Below, piece by piece: positions 6,843-7,977 of a DNA stretch of 7,977 nucleotides (positions are counted from its first letter, which is position 1; every line of letters begins with the position of its first letter). The notes under the pieces were generated by a model. The model searched no databases, was not told the origin of the DNA, and saw only the letters and a list, made by a program, of their open reading frames with translations. Source of the DNA: Candidatus Rifleibacteriota bacterium (GTDB lineage: Bacteria > Riflebacteria > Ozemobacteria > Ozemobacterales > Ozemobacteraceae); NCBI GenBank assembly GCA_029560455.1, contig JAKQKW010000249.1, positions 1 through 7,977 of the forward strand, read 5' to 3'. The position numbers were made by a program, and so were the translations under genes.

Positions 6843-7977
6843 TTACATCTTGTGCCCGAAGGGGATCCCGTATTTACGCAGCTTGCCGCGCAAGGTGCTG
6901 GGATTGAGAGCGAGGATTTCGGCGGCACCGCCGGGGCCTTCAATTTTTCCTCTGGTCGCGGCAAGAACCTTACACAGATGATCTCTGACGATATTTTCCA
7001 GGGTTTCCAGCCTCGCTGCTGGAGATGGCGCGTTGACAGCCCTACCGGGGAAATAGCTGGCAGGTATTTCCATTGGCTGGCCATTACAAATGATCAGACC
7101 GCGTTCAATAACGTTTTGCAATTCTCTGACGTTGCCGGGCCAGTCATATTGCAGCAGGCGATCAAGGGTTCCCGGAGCCAGGCTTTGACTGACCGGCAGG
7201 TTCAGCTCTCGCGATTTGCGCACCATAAAATATTGCACCAGCAGCAGAATATCTTCTTTTCTTTGTCTGAGCGGCGGCAATTCGATAGGAAAAACATTAA
7301 GCCTGAACCAGAGATCTTCGCGAAACTTTCCGGTATGCACCATTTCAAGCAGATTCCGATGAGTCGCAGCAATAACCCGCACATCAATTGTCAGCGTTTG
7401 CTGCCCGCCGACCCGCTCATATTCCTTTTCTTGAAGTACTCTGAGCAGCTTTACCTGAGCCTCCAGACTTAATTCACCAATTTCATCAAGAAAAATTGTG
7501 CCGTTGTTGGCACGTTCGAAACGCCCCTTCTTAACTGAAACAGCGCCAGTAAAAGCACCTCTCTCATGACCAAAAAGCTCGCTGTCAAGCAGCGACTCCG
7601 GCATGGCGCCGCACTGCACCTTAACAAAGGGGCCATCGCGGCGCGGACTGGTTTGATGTATGTTTTTCGCAATTACTTCTTTTCCGGTACCGGTTTCCCC
7701 AAGCAGCAAAACAGGGCTGGAAGTCCGGGCGACAGTCTTGACCATTTCCATCACCCGGCGCAGGCCAAAATCTGCTCCGACAACCAGATCTCCACCAACT
7801 CTCTCCAGATCGGTCTTCATGGCCTGATTTTCGTCAACCAAACCTTCTTTGAGCTGCAACAATTCCAGATATCTGATTGCATTGCTCATGGCGATGGAAA
7901 ACGGTTCCCTTACCGAGAGCAGCAAATCAACATGGCGCTGCTGATAGACATTCCTGCCCTCTTTGGCGACCACCAGC
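6843..7977 (-). CDS. Sigma-54-dependent transcriptional activator (GAF-AAA+-Fis), N-terminus beyond the window
   Basis: 377 C-terminal codons are visible and the frame is open at the right edge; the GTG at 7971-7973 is internal, not a start. The first 40 or so residues (GRNVYQQRHVDLLLSVREP, IAMSNAIRYLELLQLK) look like the last strand and helix of a GAF sensor domain, as in FhlA/NorR-type activators, followed by a short linker helix. The AAA+ domain is complete, numbered from the GTG: Walker A GETGTGKE (92-99), the sigma-54 contact loop GAFTGA (139-144), Walker B TIFLDEIGEL (159-168), sensor region IAATHRN, arginine-finger region FREDLWFRLNVFPIELPPLRQR (217-238), and WPGNVRELQNVIER (278-291). 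A Fis-type helix-turn-helix closes the protein (GGAAEILALNPSTLRGKLRKYGI, 348-370). It converges on the reductase remnants with 46 bp between stops. No -24/-12 promoter was found in the window, so its target lies elsewhere or has been lost. The signal it senses cannot be told. Confidence 0.95.
   Translation of the reverse strand, partial: LVVAKEGRNVYQQRHVDLLLSVREPFSIAMSNAIRYLELLQLKEGLVDENQAMKTDLERVGGDLVVGADFGLRRVMEMVKTVARTSSPVLLLGETGTGKEVIAKNIHQTSPRRDGPFVKVQCGAMPESLLDSELFGHERGAFTGAVSVKKGRFERANNGTIFLDEIGELSLEAQVKLLRVLQEKEYERVGGQQTLTIDVRVIAATHRNLLEMVHTGKFREDLWFRLNVFPIELPPLRQRKEDILLLVQYFMVRKSRELNLPVSQSLAPGTLDRLLQYDWPGNVRELQNVIERGLIICNGQPMEIPASYFPGRAVNAPSPAARLETLENIVRDHLCKVLAATRGKIEGPGGAAEILALNPSTLRGKLRKYGIPFGHKM

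Overview
This window is an ordinary-looking chromosomal stretch of a bacterium with Gram-negative-style gene content. It holds one partial exported protein, a RecQ helicase, an MgtC/DUF4010 membrane protein, an M42 aminopeptidase, an AraC-type regulator, the wreckage of two aldo/keto reductase genes, and the C-terminal part of a sigma-54-dependent activator. The reductase and regulator types resemble those common in anaerobic Desulfobacterota-like genomes. That taxonomic hint is weak: there is no rRNA or marker gene here, and the lineage cannot be fixed from this sequence.

Layout. From 1 to 2080 everything reads on the minus strand: a 5' gene fragment with a signal peptide (1-101) and recQ (215-2080). 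A roughly 510-bp gap (2081-2593) separates recQ from the divergent plus-strand membrane protein (2594-3940). The gap holds promoter-like sequences for both genes, a short stretch that reads like a protein tail, and a compact set of inverted and tandem repeats. The membrane protein converges with the M42 peptidase (3967-4998, minus). Upstream of the peptidase lies the AraC-type regulator (5152-6054, minus). That regulator is divergent from an aldo/keto reductase gene (6268 onward, plus) across a 213-bp region with apparently overlapping promoters. The reductase stops being a reductase after about 86 residues. It then runs straight into a fragment of a second, different reductase (the exported Fe-S type), which is itself cut after about 45 residues of the mature part. 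The sigma-54 activator (6843-7977, minus) converges on these remnants and runs off the right edge.

How the parts relate. The AraC protein belongs to a family usually found beside, and probably controlling, aldo/keto reductases. The sigma-54 activator may once have served the same cluster. Both regulators look intact where visible, while the enzymes between them are gone. The clearest biological story is therefore recent deletion and decay of a redox-enzyme locus. No new defence system, CRISPR array, integrase or transposase was found.

Regulatory pattern. Three minus-strand genes (recQ, M42 peptidase, araC) each have a TTGCC(T/A) hexamer exactly 17 bp from a TAATCT or TAAATT hexamer. Two of these sit in a 36-bp sequence that is nearly identical (31 of 36) between the recQ and M42 upstream regions. 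The DUF4010 gene has TTGACA, 17 bp, TAGTCT. These look like housekeeping promoters.
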